64,000 nt of DNA from Methanobacteriota archaeon (GTDB taxonomy: Archaea > Halobacteriota > Methanomicrobia > Methanomicrobiales > Methanomicrobiaceae), in contig JAEWWL010000007.1 in assembly GCA_023396365.1 (NCBI GenBank), forward strand, positions 1 to 64,000, given 5' to 3'. The translations under genes were made by a program, and so were the position numbers. Position 1 is the first letter of the stretch, and the number at the start of each line of letters is the position of its first letter. Positions 17,417 to 27,682 of the stretch are shown piece by piece. The notes under the pieces are model-generated. The model was given only the letters and a program-made list of their open reading frames with translations. It searched no databases and was not told where the DNA came from.

Positions 17417-18787
17417 TCAGGCTTTTAAAAAGCCTGCATTTTTATATCCCGTTATTCCGCCGGAGGCGTTGTAGACATGCTTAAAGCCCTTCTGCTTTAA
17501 TATGGCGCAGGCGATGCTTGAGCGGTGGCCTGAACCGCACATTGCAATAACCGGTTTTTCCGGGTCCAGTTTTGTATACTCTGTTCTAAGATCCATTCCA
17601 AGAATATTAATTGCGCCTTTAACATGGCCTGCCTTAAATTCATCCTTTGAGCGGACATCAACAAGAGTAAAGCCTTCATTTGTAATTTTTTCATGCACTT
17701 CCGCAGGGGATAACTGATAGATGTGTTCGGTTTCAAATCCTGCCATAACCCATGCATGCGTCCCGCCCCTTAAGAATCCAAACGCCCTGTCAAGACCTAC
17801 TCTTCTAAGCATGACAGTTGCCTTCTCCGCCTTTTCGGGATTGTTTGTTACAAGCAGTATGTCCTTGTCAGGCGGCAGAATCCAGCCGGCAAACGTAGAG
17901 AAATTTCCACTGACGTCTATATGATAGCTGCCCGGAATGTGCTGGCCGCCAAATGTTGCATAGTCCCTTAAGCTTACAACAATTGTATTGCCGTCCTGCA
18001 TCTTTTCCCTGAATTTTTTCGGGTTCATCGGTTTTGGATGGGAAAGTTTTCTTACAAGGACAGGACCTTTTCTGTTAATATCGCTGCATCTTGCAAAATG
18101 ATCCGGTGCCGGCGGCATATCGACTGTTAAGGATTTTACAAATTCGTCGATATTGTCAATTAAAAGAGCAGGATTGTGAGCCTTCTCATAACCAATTGTT
18201 GAAAATCTCATCGAACCCATTGCCTTTCCGCATAATGAGCCTGCACCGTGTGCCGGAAGAACAAGGCAGCTGTCAGGAAGCTTCATCACTTTGTCATGGA
18301 GATTGTGGTAAAGCTTCTCTGCAAGTTCTTTAGCCCTGCCCGGAAAGAGATCCGGCCTTCCGACATCATTTACAAAGAGGGTGTCTCCGGTAAATGCGAC
18401 GGCAGGCTCTTCTCCTCTAAAGAGATCAGACACAGCATATACCAGACAGTCGGGAGTATGGCCGGGTGTTTCAAGAACATGAAATTTCATATCCTCAATT
18501 GTGATTTCATCACCTTCCTTTACTGCGACATGATCAAATTCGCAGTTTCCTGCTTTTGGCGCATATATTTTTGCCCCTGTTGCATCCGCAAGGTCAAGAT
18601 GGCCGGAGACAAAATCGGCATGCAGATGTGTTTCAATAATATGTGTTATCTGCAGACCTTCCTCTTCTGCAGCTTTTAGGTAACAGTCAATGTCCCTTGC
18701 AGGATCAACTATTGCACAGACTGTATTTCCCCCTATGAGATAGGAGCTGTGTGCAATTTTATCTATAAAAAATTGTTTCAGCAGCAT
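17417..18787 (-). CDS. MBL-fold hydrolase fused to two rhodanese domains (CstB/persulfide dioxygenase type)
   Basis: Sulfur-handling enzyme, 456 aa. The metallo-beta-lactamase domain (residues 1-240) has the metal set THLHADFVSGH (H54, H56, D58, H63), GDTLFVNDVGRPDL and LPAHGAG, the ETHE1-like persulfide dioxygenase pattern. The first rhodanese domain (about 260-355) lacks the active Cys. The second (about 365-455) has MCGSGHRSS with the catalytic Cys. This matches CstB-like proteins, which oxidise persulfides and transfer sulfane sulfur. In a strict anaerobe an O2-using step is odd; persulfide sensing or use during oxygen exposure is inferred. A clear ribosome binding site lies before the ATG. 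Confidence 0.88.
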   Translation of the reverse strand: MLLKQFFIDKIAHSSYLIGGNTVCAIVDPARDIDCYLKAAEEEGLQITHIIETHLHADFVSGHLDLADATGAKIYAPKAGNCEFDHVAVKEGDEITIEDMKFHVLETPGHTPDCLVYAVSDLFRGEEPAVAFTGDTLFVNDVGRPDLFPGRAKELAEKLYHNLHDKVMKLPDSCLVLPAHGAGSLCGKAMGSMRFSTIGYEKAHNPALLIDNIDEFVKSLTVDMPPAPDHFARCSDINRKGPVLVRKLSHPKPMNPKKFREKMQDGNTIVVSLRDYATFGGQHIPGSYHIDVSGNFSTFAGWILPPDKDILLVTNNPEKAEKATVMLRRVGLDRAFGFLRGGTHAWVMAGFETEHIYQLSPAEVHEKITNEGFTLVDVRSKDEFKAGHVKGAINILGMDLRTEYTKLDPEKPVIAMCGSGHRSSIACAILKQKGFKHVYNASGGITGYKNAGFLKA

Positions 18788-18822
18788 TGTTATTCTCCTG
18801 TTTCTCCTTAAGGACAGTAATT

Positions 18823-20610
18823 TTATACAAATAATATATAAATCAATCCCACCGAGATTGAGATAAAAAGCACAGTCATAATACTGCCCGCTTTTATGAA
18901 ATCAGAGTTGTGATATCCCCCCTGCCCCATTAAAAATGCATTTACCTGATGTGTTGGCAGAATAAATGAATTTGAGGCGCATACAGCGGTTAAAAGTGCA
19001 AGGCCGCGCGGATCAATTCCTGTATCTATTCCGATGAGTATTACAAGCGGAACAAGAATTACCGTTGCAGCAACATTAGACATAAACAGACTGAAAAATG
19101 TTGCAAGAACAGCAACTGCAATGAGGATCAAAAGGGGGTTTTCTCCTGCGGCAAAAGCTGTAATGGTTTGTGCGATTAATGCAGCAGTGCCTGTATTCTC
19201 CATTGCTATTCCAAAAGGAATCAGACCTGCTATTAAAAAAACGGTCCGCCAGTCAACAGCCCCGTAAGCCTCGTCAATGTCAAGCACTCCGAAAAGAATC
19301 ATTAAGACAGCTCCGGTAAGTAAAGAGAGGGATAATGACACTCCTGCAAAGGAAAGAGCAATTCCGCCTGCAAAACATGCAACTGCAATGAGAGATTTGG
19401 ATTTTTTCAGCTCTTTTTCTTCAGGATTATGAAGGAGCAAAAATTCACCACTGTTGCCTGCTTTTATAATGCTCTTCCATGACCCGTATACAACAAAGGA
19501 GTCTCCGGCATTCAATTTAATATCTGAGAATTCATGCCTGTAATCGCCCTCTCTTCCTGAGAATACGATAATCTCAAGCCCGTATGTATGTCGAAATGCA
19601 ATCTCCCTTATTGTTTTTCCAATAAGTTTTGAACGCGGCTTTAAAATAATCTCAGAAAAGCCTGCATTCTCTTCTCCTGTTAATTCATCAAGATATGGTG
19701 CGGTAAGAGCAGTTTCAAGCCCGTAATCTTCTCTGAAAGTTTCTGCATTTTCAAATGTTCCAAGTATTGTAAGAATCTGGCCGGGGGCAAAAACAGTATG
19801 TCTCCAGGGTGCATATGTGATATTTTTTCCTTCCTTTAAGGCTATAAGAACAAGAGAATATTCTCCTAGATTTAAATTTTCACGTTTAAGACCTGATATT
19901 GGCGATTTTTCAGGAATGAAGAAATGATGCTTCTGTTTTGGAAGATTCCATATATCAAGAAAATTTTCTTTTGCGGATTGTGCATCTGATTCTGAATCAT
20001 TCTTTGGAAGAACATATTTTCCAAAAAATGCGAAATAGATGACTGCTGTTAATAAAAGGCAGACACCTATCGGAGTTACTGAAAAGAAATTAAAAGGCTC
20101 AAGGTCTCCCTGTGCAAGAAGATCATTTAGCAGAATCAGCGGTGATGAGCCTATCATTGTAAGTGTCCCGCCTATTATTGCCGAATATCCCATTGGAAGA
20201 AGAAGCCTTTTTTTAGGTATCTTTGTTTTTTTGGAAATTCTTAAAATTGCCGGCAGAAAAAGTGCTGCCGATCCGATATTCTGAATAAATGCCGATAAAA
20301 ATCCCACACAGCCTGAAATGATTCCTGTAATTCTCCTCTCATCATCTCCTCCGATGCTGACAATTTTTCTTGAAAATTTTATCATTATGCCTGTTCTGTC
20401 AATACCATATCCCAAAATCATGACAGAAATTATTGAAATAACAGCATTGCTTGCAAAGCCCGAAAATGTCTCGGCAGGTGTGATAAGCCCAAGCCATCCA
20501 AGCGTAAGCATAATAATTATTGCAATTACATCAACTCTTAACGCCTCGGTTACAAAAAGAGCAACCATTATCAAAAGAATTAAGCAGATAAGAATTATTT
20601 CCGGAGTCAT
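18823..20610 (-). CDS. SLC13/DASS family permease with TrkA-C (RCK_C) domains
   Basis: Sodium-coupled anion permease, 595 aa. Two membrane halves of the divalent anion:Na+ symporter family flank a soluble centre with two TrkA-C-like regulatory domains (about residues 220-395). The second half carries SNVAATVILVPL and CASNSFILPTHQVNAFLMG, equivalent to the SNT/SxT substrate-Na+ motif region. Bacterial homologues move sulfate, phosphate or dicarboxylates; the substrate here is not determined. It starts 35 bp upstream of the MBL-rhodanese gene on the same strand, so sulfur-oxyanion transport is a reasonable guess. Confidence 0.87.
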   Translation of the reverse strand: MTPEIILICLILLIMVALFVTEALRVDVIAIIIMLTLGWLGLITPAETFSGFASNAVISIISVMILGYGIDRTGIMIKFSRKIVSIGGDDERRITGIISGCVGFLSAFIQNIGSAALFLPAILRISKKTKIPKKRLLLPMGYSAIIGGTLTMIGSSPLILLNDLLAQGDLEPFNFFSVTPIGVCLLLTAVIYFAFFGKYVLPKNDSESDAQSAKENFLDIWNLPKQKHHFFIPEKSPISGLKRENLNLGEYSLVLIALKEGKNITYAPWRHTVFAPGQILTILGTFENAETFREDYGLETALTAPYLDELTGEENAGFSEIILKPRSKLIGKTIREIAFRHTYGLEIIVFSGREGDYRHEFSDIKLNAGDSFVVYGSWKSIIKAGNSGEFLLLHNPEEKELKKSKSLIAVACFAGGIALSFAGVSLSLSLLTGAVLMILFGVLDIDEAYGAVDWRTVFLIAGLIPFGIAMENTGTAALIAQTITAFAAGENPLLILIAVAVLATFFSLFMSNVAATVILVPLVILIGIDTGIDPRGLALLTAVCASNSFILPTHQVNAFLMGQGGYHNSDFIKAGSIMTVLFISISVGLIYILFV

Positions 20611-21036
20611 GATGCATCACATTTTTTTTTTCGTGGCAAATCTGGCTGCATTTAAGTGAATCTTAGTTGCAGATTATATGAAGCATCTGCATTCATGGTA
20701 TTATATTCAAAATAAAGTCTTTAATCATTATAATTGTTTACAATGAACCGCGGTCTATAATAAAATCAGTTTAAAATTTTAAAAAGAAAAAAGAAAATTA
20801 CAGGAAAAAAATGAAAAAAATAAAAAAAATAAAAAATTTTAAAAATTAAAAACGATTTGAAAAAATAAAAAAAATTGAAAAGATGAAAAAAATTGAAAAG
20901 ATTAAAAAAAAGGCTGAAAAAAATTCAATAATTAAATTTTTTTATTTTTATTCACAGGCAAATGAAATACAGGTAATACGATAACCCCATATTATTCAGA
21001 CAAAGTTTTATTTTAGGAGCTTCAAATCATAATTCA
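20611..21036. other. Divergent promoter region, A-rich repeats
   Basis: A 426-bp gap between the SLC13 gene (minus) and the tetrapyrrole operon (plus), with no credible small gene. Bases 20780-20945 are almost pure A/T, including near-tandem aaaaaaattgaaaagat units at about 20868-20905. A short palindrome accgcggt lies near 20748. ggagc at 21016 is 17 bases from the next ATG, too far to be a normal ribosome binding site. No firm TATA box chosen. Confidence 0.5.
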
Positions 21037-21660
21037 ATGATTCCTCTTTTCCATGATATGAATGGGAAAAAAGTTGTGATTTTTGGCGGAGGAGAAGTGG
21101 GATTTAGAAAGGCGTCTTTTTTTTATCCCGAAGCAGATGTATCTGTTGTAAGCAGAACATTTGCTAAAGATTTTAACAGAATTAATGTAACACTAATAAA
21201 AAAAGATCTTAATGAAGCTGATGACAGTTATTTAAATGAGATAATCAAAGGCAGCATGATTGTTGTTGCTGCAACATCAGACCGGGATTTAAATGACAAA
21301 ATCGGCATTCTTGCAAAAAATGCAGGTGCCTTTTTCAACAATGCGGATGGAAAAGCCAAAGATGTAATCATACCCTCAGTAGTTTCCGGTAAAAATTTTT
21401 TAATTGCAGTCTCGACCTGCGGCAAAAGCCCGGCAATGTCAAGATACATCAGGAAAAATATTGAAGAGAATTTACCAAATCCTGATGAGATGATTGCACT
21501 TCAAAATGAAGTCCGCGAACTCTTAAAAGAAAAAGTGCCAGTCCAAAAAGACAGGAATGAAATCCTGCAAAATATAATATATGATGAAAAAGTCTGGGAA
21601 AAATTAAAGGAAGGCCATTATTTTGCTTTTAATTACGTCCGGGAGAAATATCTTCAATGA
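21037..21660 (+). CDS. Precorrin-2 dehydrogenase/sirohydrochlorin ferrochelatase (CysG-N/Met8 type)
   Basis: 207 aa. It oxidises precorrin-2 to sirohydrochlorin with NAD, and may insert iron to make siroheme, feeding heme, siroheme, F430 and cobalamin. KVVIFGGGEVGFRKASFF is the NAD-binding Rossmann start. VVAATSDRDLNDKI and STCGKSPAMSRYIRKNIE are the dimerisation/active region conserved in the family. First gene of a six-gene operon; it overlaps hemA by 4 bp (ATGA). Most of the pathway it serves is encoded directly downstream. Confidence 0.93.
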   Translation: MIPLFHDMNGKKVVIFGGGEVGFRKASFFYPEADVSVVSRTFAKDFNRINVTLIKKDLNEADDSYLNEIIKGSMIVVAATSDRDLNDKIGILAKNAGAFFNNADGKAKDVIIPSVVSGKNFLIAVSTCGKSPAMSRYIRKNIEENLPNPDEMIALQNEVRELLKEKVPVQKDRNEILQNIIYDEKVWEKLKEGHYFAFNYVREKYLQ

Positions 21661-22940
21661 AATATAATCTTCTTACCTCCTTTGCATGTGCAGGCATCAC
21701 TCACCATGAGGCTGATATAGAGAAACTGGAAGAGTTTCGATTTCCGGATGAAACAGAATTTCTTCAGGAAGCAAGAGAGCATTTCAAAGGAGTTGTTCTG
21801 CTCCAGACCTGCAACCGTGTGGAAATATTTGTCCAGGGTGAATCGGAAGCACTTGAAAGTTTTTTAAAACTAAAAGGCCGGGAGGGATTCTGGACACTTG
21901 AAGGATGCAGGGCGCTCACACATTTATTAAGGCTTGCATCCGGCATGGATTCAATGATTGTTGGCGAAGACCAGATTATCGGACAATTAAAAAAAGCGCT
22001 CTCTGAATCACAGGAGGCCGGTGTATGCAGTTCTGTACTAAATTTATGCATCAACAAGGCGGTTCATACAGGTGTTGAAGTCCGCAGACGGACCAATATC
22101 AACAACGGCGCGGTATCTATTGGTTCTGCCGCTGTCCAGCTTGCAGAAGAGCTTCTAGGAAGCTTAAAGGGAAAGCATATCCTTGTTGTCGGCGGCGGCG
22201 AGATGGGAAAGCTCGTTGCACAGGCGCTTGCCGCAAAAAACCTGACTGCAATATATGTAACCAACAGGACTTTTGCAACTGCAAAACGTCTTGCAGAAGA
22301 AATTGGCGGAAAAGCGGTTATGATGGATGAGTTATACCACTACATTTCGCTCTCAGACGTCGTTATCTCCTGCACTGCCGCACCGCACCCTGTCATTCAT
22401 TATGATCCACTGAGTGAGATTCTTCAAAGACAGAGATGGCCGATAGGGCAGGTAAAAAAACCTTTGATTTTAATTGATATAGCACAGCCACGTGATATTG
22501 ATGAGAAAGTATCTGAAATAGAAGGTATCAAACTCTTTACAATCGATGATTTAAGAAATGTCAGTGAGAAGAATATGGACTCACGCCGCCATGAGGCAGA
22601 GATGGCAGAGGCTTTCATCATTGATGAGCTAAAGCAGTTTGTATCCCTCTTAAACAGGGCAGCTGCAAACGAAAGTTTAGGCGACCTTCACACATGGGCA
22701 GAATCAATAAGAATCCGCGAACGCGACAAAGCCCTTGCCCGTGTAAACAGCCCTGATGAAAGGACAAAAGAAATCTTTGATGACTTTTCAAGAGTCCTTG
22801 TAAAAAAAATTCTTGCTGATGCCACATTTGCTGTCAGAAGCTGTGCAGAATGCGGTGATCTTGCAACCGCCGATAAGCTTGTTCTTGCAATAACAAGAGG
22901 AAAAAGACCATGTTCCCGCAAAGAAGACTTAGAAGATTGA
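21657..22940 (+). CDS. hemA: Glutamyl-tRNA reductase
   Basis: First committed enzyme of tetrapyrrole synthesis in the C5 pathway: it reduces Glu-tRNA(Glu) to glutamate-1-semialdehyde with NADPH. 427 aa. LLQTCNRVEIF holds the catalytic Cys. GEDQIIGQLKKA and the following helix form the substrate site. GKHILVVGGGEMG starts the NADPH-binding domain. The C-terminal helical dimerisation domain is complete. Overlaps the preceding gene by 4 bp and hemB by 31 bp, so translation is probably coupled. Confidence 0.98.
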   Translation: MKYNLLTSFACAGITHHEADIEKLEEFRFPDETEFLQEAREHFKGVVLLQTCNRVEIFVQGESEALESFLKLKGREGFWTLEGCRALTHLLRLASGMDSMIVGEDQIIGQLKKALSESQEAGVCSSVLNLCINKAVHTGVEVRRRTNINNGAVSIGSAAVQLAEELLGSLKGKHILVVGGGEMGKLVAQALAAKNLTAIYVTNRTFATAKRLAEEIGGKAVMMDELYHYISLSDVVISCTAAPHPVIHYDPLSEILQRQRWPIGQVKKPLILIDIAQPRDIDEKVSEIEGIKLFTIDDLRNVSEKNMDSRRHEAEMAEAFIIDELKQFVSLLNRAAANESLGDLHTWAESIRIRERDKALARVNSPDERTKEIFDDFSRVLVKKILADATFAVRSCAECGDLATADKLVLAITRGKRPCSRKEDLED

Positions 22941-23902
22941 GAAAAAGAAATCTCCAGCCGCTTTTCAAAGAGACAGTGCTGACAAAAGACAGTCTCATAG
23001 CTCCTTATTTTTTTGATGAGACAATAACAAATAAAAGACCGATTGAGTCAATGCCCGGACAGTTCAGGCATCCGGTATCACATGCAGGTGAGATTGCCAA
23101 AAGACTGCAGTCGCTTGGAATCAGGGCAATGCTTTTGTTTGGAATTCCAAAGGACAAGGATTCGAACGGAACATCTGCGTGGATTGAGGACGGAGTAATT
23201 CAAAAGACAATAGCTGAAATAAAATCAAAAGCTCCGGAGATGGTTGTAATAACAGATGTCTGCGCATGCGAATATACAGATCACGGACACTGCGGAATAA
23301 CAGGAAGCGTCTGTGGTGAGCCTGATCTTTTAAACGATGAGTCTCTTGAGGTTATGGCAAAAATTGCTGTGTCGCATGCAAGGGCAGGCTGTGATATTGT
23401 TGCACCATCATGCATGCTTGACGGCATGGTGATGGCAATCAGGGAGGCTCTTGACGATGAAGGGTTTGAAAACACACCGATAATGTCATACTCCACAAAA
23501 TTTGCAAGCGCTCTCTACGGACCATTTCGGGATGCCGCGGATTCAAAAATGTCCTTTGGTGACCGCTCAACATACCAGATGGCATATGAGAATCCAAAAG
23601 AAGCATTTTTAGAGTCAGAACTTGATTTAAGGGAGGGCGCCGATATTTTAATGGTAAAGCCTGCCGGGTTTTATCATGATATTATCGCCTCTGTTGCGAC
23701 ACTGGGCCTTCCGGTTGCCGCTTACCAGGTGAGCGGTGAGTACTCAATGATAAAGGCCGCCTCTGAAAAAGGCTGGCTTGATGAGAAGAAAGTTGCAATG
23801 GAGAGTCTTATTGCAATAAAACGTGCAGGAGCAGATCTAATTATAACATATTTTGCAGAGGATGCTGCGGGGTGGATAGATGAGAAGCCGGGAATTATTT
23901 GA
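22910..23902 (+). CDS. hemB: Porphobilinogen synthase (5-aminolevulinate dehydratase)
   Basis: Condenses two 5-aminolevulinates to porphobilinogen. 330 aa. The zinc-dependent type is shown by [15 protein letters not shown], with three Cys ligands. Schiff-base lysines lie in [11 protein letters not shown] and [13 protein letters not shown]. Its start [13 protein letters not shown] is the family N-terminus, which supports the 31-bp overlap with hemA. The 3' end overlaps hemL by 23 bp. Part of the same operon. Confidence 0.98.
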   Translation: MFPQRRLRRLRKRNLQPLFKETVLTKDSLIAPYFFDETITNKRPIESMPGQFRHPVSHAGEIAKRLQSLGIRAMLLFGIPKDKDSNGTSAWIEDGVIQKTIAEIKSKAPEMVVITDVCACEYTDHGHCGITGSVCGEPDLLNDESLEVMAKIAVSHARAGCDIVAPSCMLDGMVMAIREALDDEGFENTPIMSYSTKFASALYGPFRDAADSKMSFGDRSTYQMAYENPKEAFLESELDLREGADILMVKPAGFYHDIIASVATLGLPVAAYQVSGEYSMIKAASEKGWLDEKKVAMESLIAIKRAGADLIITYFAEDAAGWIDEKPGII

Positions 23903-25121
23903 AGAGGCAAAAAATTTAATGCCGGGCGGCGTCAGCAGTCCGGTAAGGGCTATTAAGCCGTATCCTTTCTATGTCAAAAAAGCACAGGGATCAAAAATAA
24001 TAACAGAAGATAATGTTTCCTTAACAGACTGCTGCATGGCTTACGGGCCGCTGCTTTTGGGCCACAGGCCGCAGGCTGTATATGATGCAATAAAAAAACA
24101 GACTGAGGAGGGCTGGTTATACGGAACACCTTCCGAGAGTGAGATAAAACTTGCAAAAATCATCATACGTGATCATCCGTCAGTTGATATGTGCAGATTT
24201 GTGTCAAGCGGCTCTGAAGCAACAATGGCTGCAATAAGGCTTGCCCGCGGCTATACAGGTAAAAAGGACATCATAAAGGTTGAAGGCGGGTTTCACGGCG
24301 CTCATGACGGAGTTTTAATCCAGGCAGGATCAGGTGCAACAACAATGGGTGTTCCCGACTCTGCGGGAGTAATACCTGAGATTGTTTCACACACCGCCCA
24401 GGTTCCTTATAATGATGCCGAATCACTTGAAAGCATAATCTCAAAGAGCGATGATATTGCAGCATTCATCATTGAGCCTGTTATGGGAAATGTCGGTCCT
24501 GTTCTTCCTGAGGAAGGCTATCTTTCCGAGGTCAGGAAGATTACTAAGGAGAATGATGTTCTTTTAATCTGCGATGAGGTGATCTGCGGATACAGGGTCG
24601 GGATCGGCGGTGCACAGGCAAAATACAGGATAGTTCCGGATCTTACAACTCTTGGAAAGATTGTCGGCGGCGGCCTTCCAATCGGAGTTTTTGGAGGAAG
24701 ACGCGATATAATGGAGCTTGTCGCCCCTTCAGGTCCGGTTTACCAGGCCGGAACATTCAGCGGAAATCCCCTTTCAATGTCAGCCGGAATTGCAATGCTT
24801 GAATATATTCACAAGAACAGCTCTCTTTATCAGAAACTTGATGAAAATTCAAAAGTCATACAGGAATCACTGCCTGAAAAATACAGGGATTCTTTTGTAA
24901 GGCTTGGCTCAATGTTTAAACTTTTTTTTAAGGACACTCCGCCAAAAAATTATATGGAGGCAAAGAAAAGCGATACCGAAAAATTTGCGGATTTCTGGAA
25001 GAAGATGCTAAAAGAGGGAATATTTCTGCCCCCGTCACAGTTTGAGACCAACTTCATCTCGGCTGCACACAGCAGCGAGGATATAGAAAAAATAGCCGGG
25101 GCTTACTGCAGATGTCTTTGA
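23880..25121 (+). CDS. hemL: Glutamate-1-semialdehyde 2,1-aminomutase
   Basis: PLP enzyme that converts glutamate-1-semialdehyde to 5-aminolevulinate. 413 aa. It starts [20 protein letters not shown], the family N-terminus. PLP is held by Lys in [15 protein letters not shown], and [16 protein letters not shown] is the cofactor phosphate region. Overlaps hemB by 23 bp and hemC by 10 bp. The gene order follows the pathway apart from hemB and hemL being swapped. Confidence 0.98.
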   Translation: MRSRELFEEAKNLMPGGVSSPVRAIKPYPFYVKKAQGSKIITEDNVSLTDCCMAYGPLLLGHRPQAVYDAIKKQTEEGWLYGTPSESEIKLAKIIIRDHPSVDMCRFVSSGSEATMAAIRLARGYTGKKDIIKVEGGFHGAHDGVLIQAGSGATTMGVPDSAGVIPEIVSHTAQVPYNDAESLESIISKSDDIAAFIIEPVMGNVGPVLPEEGYLSEVRKITKENDVLLICDEVICGYRVGIGGAQAKYRIVPDLTTLGKIVGGGLPIGVFGGRRDIMELVAPSGPVYQAGTFSGNPLSMSAGIAMLEYIHKNSSLYQKLDENSKVIQESLPEKYRDSFVRLGSMFKLFFKDTPPKNYMEAKKSDTEKFADFWKKMLKEGIFLPPSQFETNFISAAHSSEDIEKIAGAYCRCL

Positions 25122-26008
25122 AAGTCGGAACACGCGGTTCACGTCTTGCCATGGCACAGACAAACCGTGTCTGCAGTATGCTTAAAAAACTGGGGATCGA
25201 AACAGAGATTGTCACTATAAAAACAATCGGCGATGACAAAACAAATGTTCCGCTTCACAGGGTTGGCGGACAGGGAATATTTGTAAGGGCTCTTGATGAT
25301 GCAATAATAAACGGCGAGGTTGACTTTGCTGTTCACAGCATGAAGGACATTCCTGCTAAAAGACCGGATGGTGTTGTTACCTGTGCTGTTTTAAAAAGAG
25401 ATTCACCCTGCGATTTTTTGGTTCACAACTGCCCTCTTGAGGAGATTAAGGTCGTTGGCACATCAAGCACAAGAAGAAAGGCGCAGCTTCTTCGCGGCAA
25501 CTTAAATCCTGAGATTAAAGAGCTTAGGGGGAATGTTGATACAAGGCTTCGCAGGCTTGAGAATAATGAGTTTGATGCAATAGTTCTTGCAGAGGCAGGA
25601 ATGGAGCGCCTCGGTCTGAAGCTTGCCGGAACAAGGCTTATACCGCAGTGGTATGTGCCGTCGCCAAACCAGGGCATAATTGCTGTTGTATGCAGAGATG
25701 ATCCAAAACTTTCATCAGAACTTTCAGTCCTTGATGATCCGATAACAAGACGTGATGCAGAAGTTGAGCGTGCTGTAATGGAGGAGATTGGCGGCGGCTG
25801 CTTCACACCGCAGGGTGTCTACTGCAAAGACGGATTTTTAATAGCCGAAGTCCTCTCCCTTGACGGCAAAAGATACCAGAGAATTGAGGATAACGGAGAC
25901 TCTATTGAAGAGGGAAGGCTTGTCGGTAAAAAACTCCGTGAAATAGCAGGTGATCTTATTGAAGAAGCCCGCCAAAGTCTTGGAATCAGCGGGGAGCAGA
26001 ACGGATAA
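25112..26008 (+). CDS. hemC: Hydroxymethylbilane synthase (porphobilinogen deaminase)
   Basis: Polymerises four porphobilinogens to hydroxymethylbilane. 298 aa. [13 protein letters not shown] is the family start. [13 protein letters not shown] and [13 protein letters not shown] are active-site loops. GGGCFTPQG carries the Cys that binds the dipyrromethane cofactor. Overlaps hemL by 10 bp; cobA follows after 19 bp. Ring closure by uroporphyrinogen-III synthase is needed next, but no hemD is present in the cluster. Confidence 0.98.
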   Translation: MSLKVGTRGSRLAMAQTNRVCSMLKKLGIETEIVTIKTIGDDKTNVPLHRVGGQGIFVRALDDAIINGEVDFAVHSMKDIPAKRPDGVVTCAVLKRDSPCDFLVHNCPLEEIKVVGTSSTRRKAQLLRGNLNPEIKELRGNVDTRLRRLENNEFDAIVLAEAGMERLGLKLAGTRLIPQWYVPSPNQGIIAVVCRDDPKLSSELSVLDDPITRRDAEVERAVMEEIGGGCFTPQGVYCKDGFLIAEVLSLDGKRYQRIEDNGDSIEEGRLVGKKLREIAGDLIEEARQSLGISGEQNG

Positions 26009-26027
26009 AATTAAAGGAGATTTGCAA

Positions 26028-26753
26028 ATGACAGGTAAGGTATATCTTGTCGGTTCCGGTCCGGGAGGACTTGGACTGATGACATTTCGTGCAAGAGAAG
26101 TTATTGACAGCGCTGATGTAATTTTATATGACCAGCTTCCGGGAGAAGAGATTTTATCATCGCTTCCTGATGTTGAAAAGATTGATGTCGGAAAATACGG
26201 CGGGAAGCATACAAAAGAGCAGGATGAGATTGAAAAGCTGATGGTTAAGTATGCACAGGAGGAAAAGACTGTCGTACGCTTAAAAGGTGGAGATCCATTC
26301 CTGTTTGGTCGCGGCGGAGAGGAGATGGAGACTCTTAGAAATTACGGCATCCGTGTTGAGATGGTTCCGGGAGTTACAAGCGCAATCGCCGTTCCTGAAT
26401 GTGTCGGAATTCCTGTAACTCACAGGAAGTTTGCATCGCAGGTTACATTTCTGACAGGCCATGAAGACCCAAAAAAAGAGGAGTCTGCAATAAACTGGAA
26501 ATGGCTGGCCGGCTCTCCCGGAACAATAGTTGTTTTAATGGGTGTTAAAAATCTTTTCAATATTACAAAGGCTTTGATGGAAAACGGGATGGATAAGAAA
26601 AAGCCGGTTGCAATAATTGAGCGCGGCCTTCGTCCTGACCAGAGAGTAACCATTGGAACTCTTGAAACAATATCTGAAACTGCCGCACAAAGAAATGTAA
26701 AACCTCCTGCAATAATTGTAATAGGTGAGGTTGTAACACTATTTGAGGAATAA
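26028..26753 (+). CDS. cobA: Uroporphyrinogen-III C-methyltransferase
   Basis: SAM-dependent enzyme that methylates uroporphyrinogen III twice to give precorrin-2. 241 aa. GKVYLVGSGPGGLGLMT is the SAM-site start and VVRLKGGDPFLFGRGGEE is the signature loop. VPGVTSAIAVPE follows. The frame opens to 25950 inside hemC, but aaaggaga lies 7 bases before the ATG at 26028, and that protein begins at the family N-terminus. Last gene of the operon; many archaeal and bacterial relatives carry hemD fused or next to it, which is not the case here. Confidence 0.96.
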   Translation: MTGKVYLVGSGPGGLGLMTFRAREVIDSADVILYDQLPGEEILSSLPDVEKIDVGKYGGKHTKEQDEIEKLMVKYAQEEKTVVRLKGGDPFLFGRGGEEMETLRNYGIRVEMVPGVTSAIAVPECVGIPVTHRKFASQVTFLTGHEDPKKEESAINWKWLAGSPGTIVVLMGVKNLFNITKALMENGMDKKKPVAIIERGLRPDQRVTIGTLETISETAAQRNVKPPAIIVIGEVVTLFEE

Positions 26754-26777
26754 TAATTTTCTTAAAAATTTTAGAAA

Positions 26778-27677
26778 TCAGGCAAAATCCTTAAGGATTT
26801 TGTGGAGGTGGAAGTTGTTTGTTCCAAGTTTTCCCTCATAATTGCCTGCACTTATGAAGAGAACGCCCTTTTCTTTTACAGCAGCCAAAATACCCTTTCG
26901 CATCGCCTGTGCAATAGCATCCTCATTAAGGCCATTTATTACAATTTCATATATCGAGCTGACACCTTTTGGAACTAAAGAGTCGCTGATTTTGTCTTTT
27001 AGTGTCGGGCAGAACCTGTGGTTTGTGCTTGCAGGCATGGGAAATTTGTAATTTTTGCTTGCAACCTTTGAGCCGCCTGCAACTATTCCGCCCGGAAAAC
27101 CTGCCATTATATCACTGCTGTTTTCAAATGCCTTCACTGCCGCCTTTGCACCAAGAAGTGCAGATTTCTGGGAACTTCCCATGATGAAAAAGTTGCCGCC
27201 TGCAATTCCTTTTACAGCCCCGAAATTCTCCTCACCGATAAAGTCGCCCTGCATTATCGGAATCTTCCAGCATTTTCTTCCGCCCACAATGCAGCGTGAT
27301 TCATAAGAGTCGCCAAAATAATGCATCCTTGTTGAAAAACGGGTAGTTGCCTGCGGAAGTCCGTCAAATACAGAGGCTGTTGCAGCCGTTAAAATGCACT
27401 GGCCTATTCTCGATGCAACATTTTCACGCATGTTTTTTCTTGCGGCACAGATAAAAACCGAGATGCCCGGCCTTTTGTCAGGTGTTTCATCAGGAGAATA
27501 AACCCTTTCAATTCCTGCCTCGCAAGGACATCCTATTGCTGATGTCGCAAACCCTGTTGCCTCAACAGCAGCAGTTTTTGCAAGTTCATAATCATCAGCA
27601 GTTATGATTAATCTTGAAAACCATATCGGAAAGGCCTCTGCGTATGTATCGACAATCTCAACACCGTTTATTTTCAT
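26778..27677 (-). CDS. ftr: Formylmethanofuran:tetrahydromethanopterin N-formyltransferase
   Basis: Second step of CO2 reduction in methanogenesis: it moves the formyl group from formylmethanofuran to N5 of H4MPT, in the cytosol. 299 aa, full family length. It starts MKINGVEIVDTYAEAFPIW and contains EATGFATSAIGCPCEAGIE, AGGNFFIMGSSQKSALLGAK and MAGFPGGIVAGGSK, all hallmark segments. aaaggag lies 8 bases before the ATG, inside the end of the upstream cyclo-ligase gene (5-nt gap). Usually ftr stands alone or with other C1 genes; pairing with a cyclo-ligase homologue is notable. Confidence 0.98.
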   Translation of the reverse strand: MKINGVEIVDTYAEAFPIWFSRLIITADDYELAKTAAVEATGFATSAIGCPCEAGIERVYSPDETPDKRPGISVFICAARKNMRENVASRIGQCILTAATASVFDGLPQATTRFSTRMHYFGDSYESRCIVGGRKCWKIPIMQGDFIGEENFGAVKGIAGGNFFIMGSSQKSALLGAKAAVKAFENSSDIMAGFPGGIVAGGSKVASKNYKFPMPASTNHRFCPTLKDKISDSLVPKGVSSIYEIVINGLNEDAIAQAMRKGILAAVKEKGVLFISAGNYEGKLGTNNFHLHKILKDFA

Positions 27678-27682
27678 AAACT

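Noticed and set aside
20780..20945. A-rich short repeats resembling a CRISPR or regulatory array
   Set aside because: Units are irregular, have no spacers of constant length and consist of A/T only; no cas gene is near.
25950..26027. Longer CobA start inside hemC
   Set aside because: The ribosome binding site at 26013-26020 and the family N-terminus both fit 26028.
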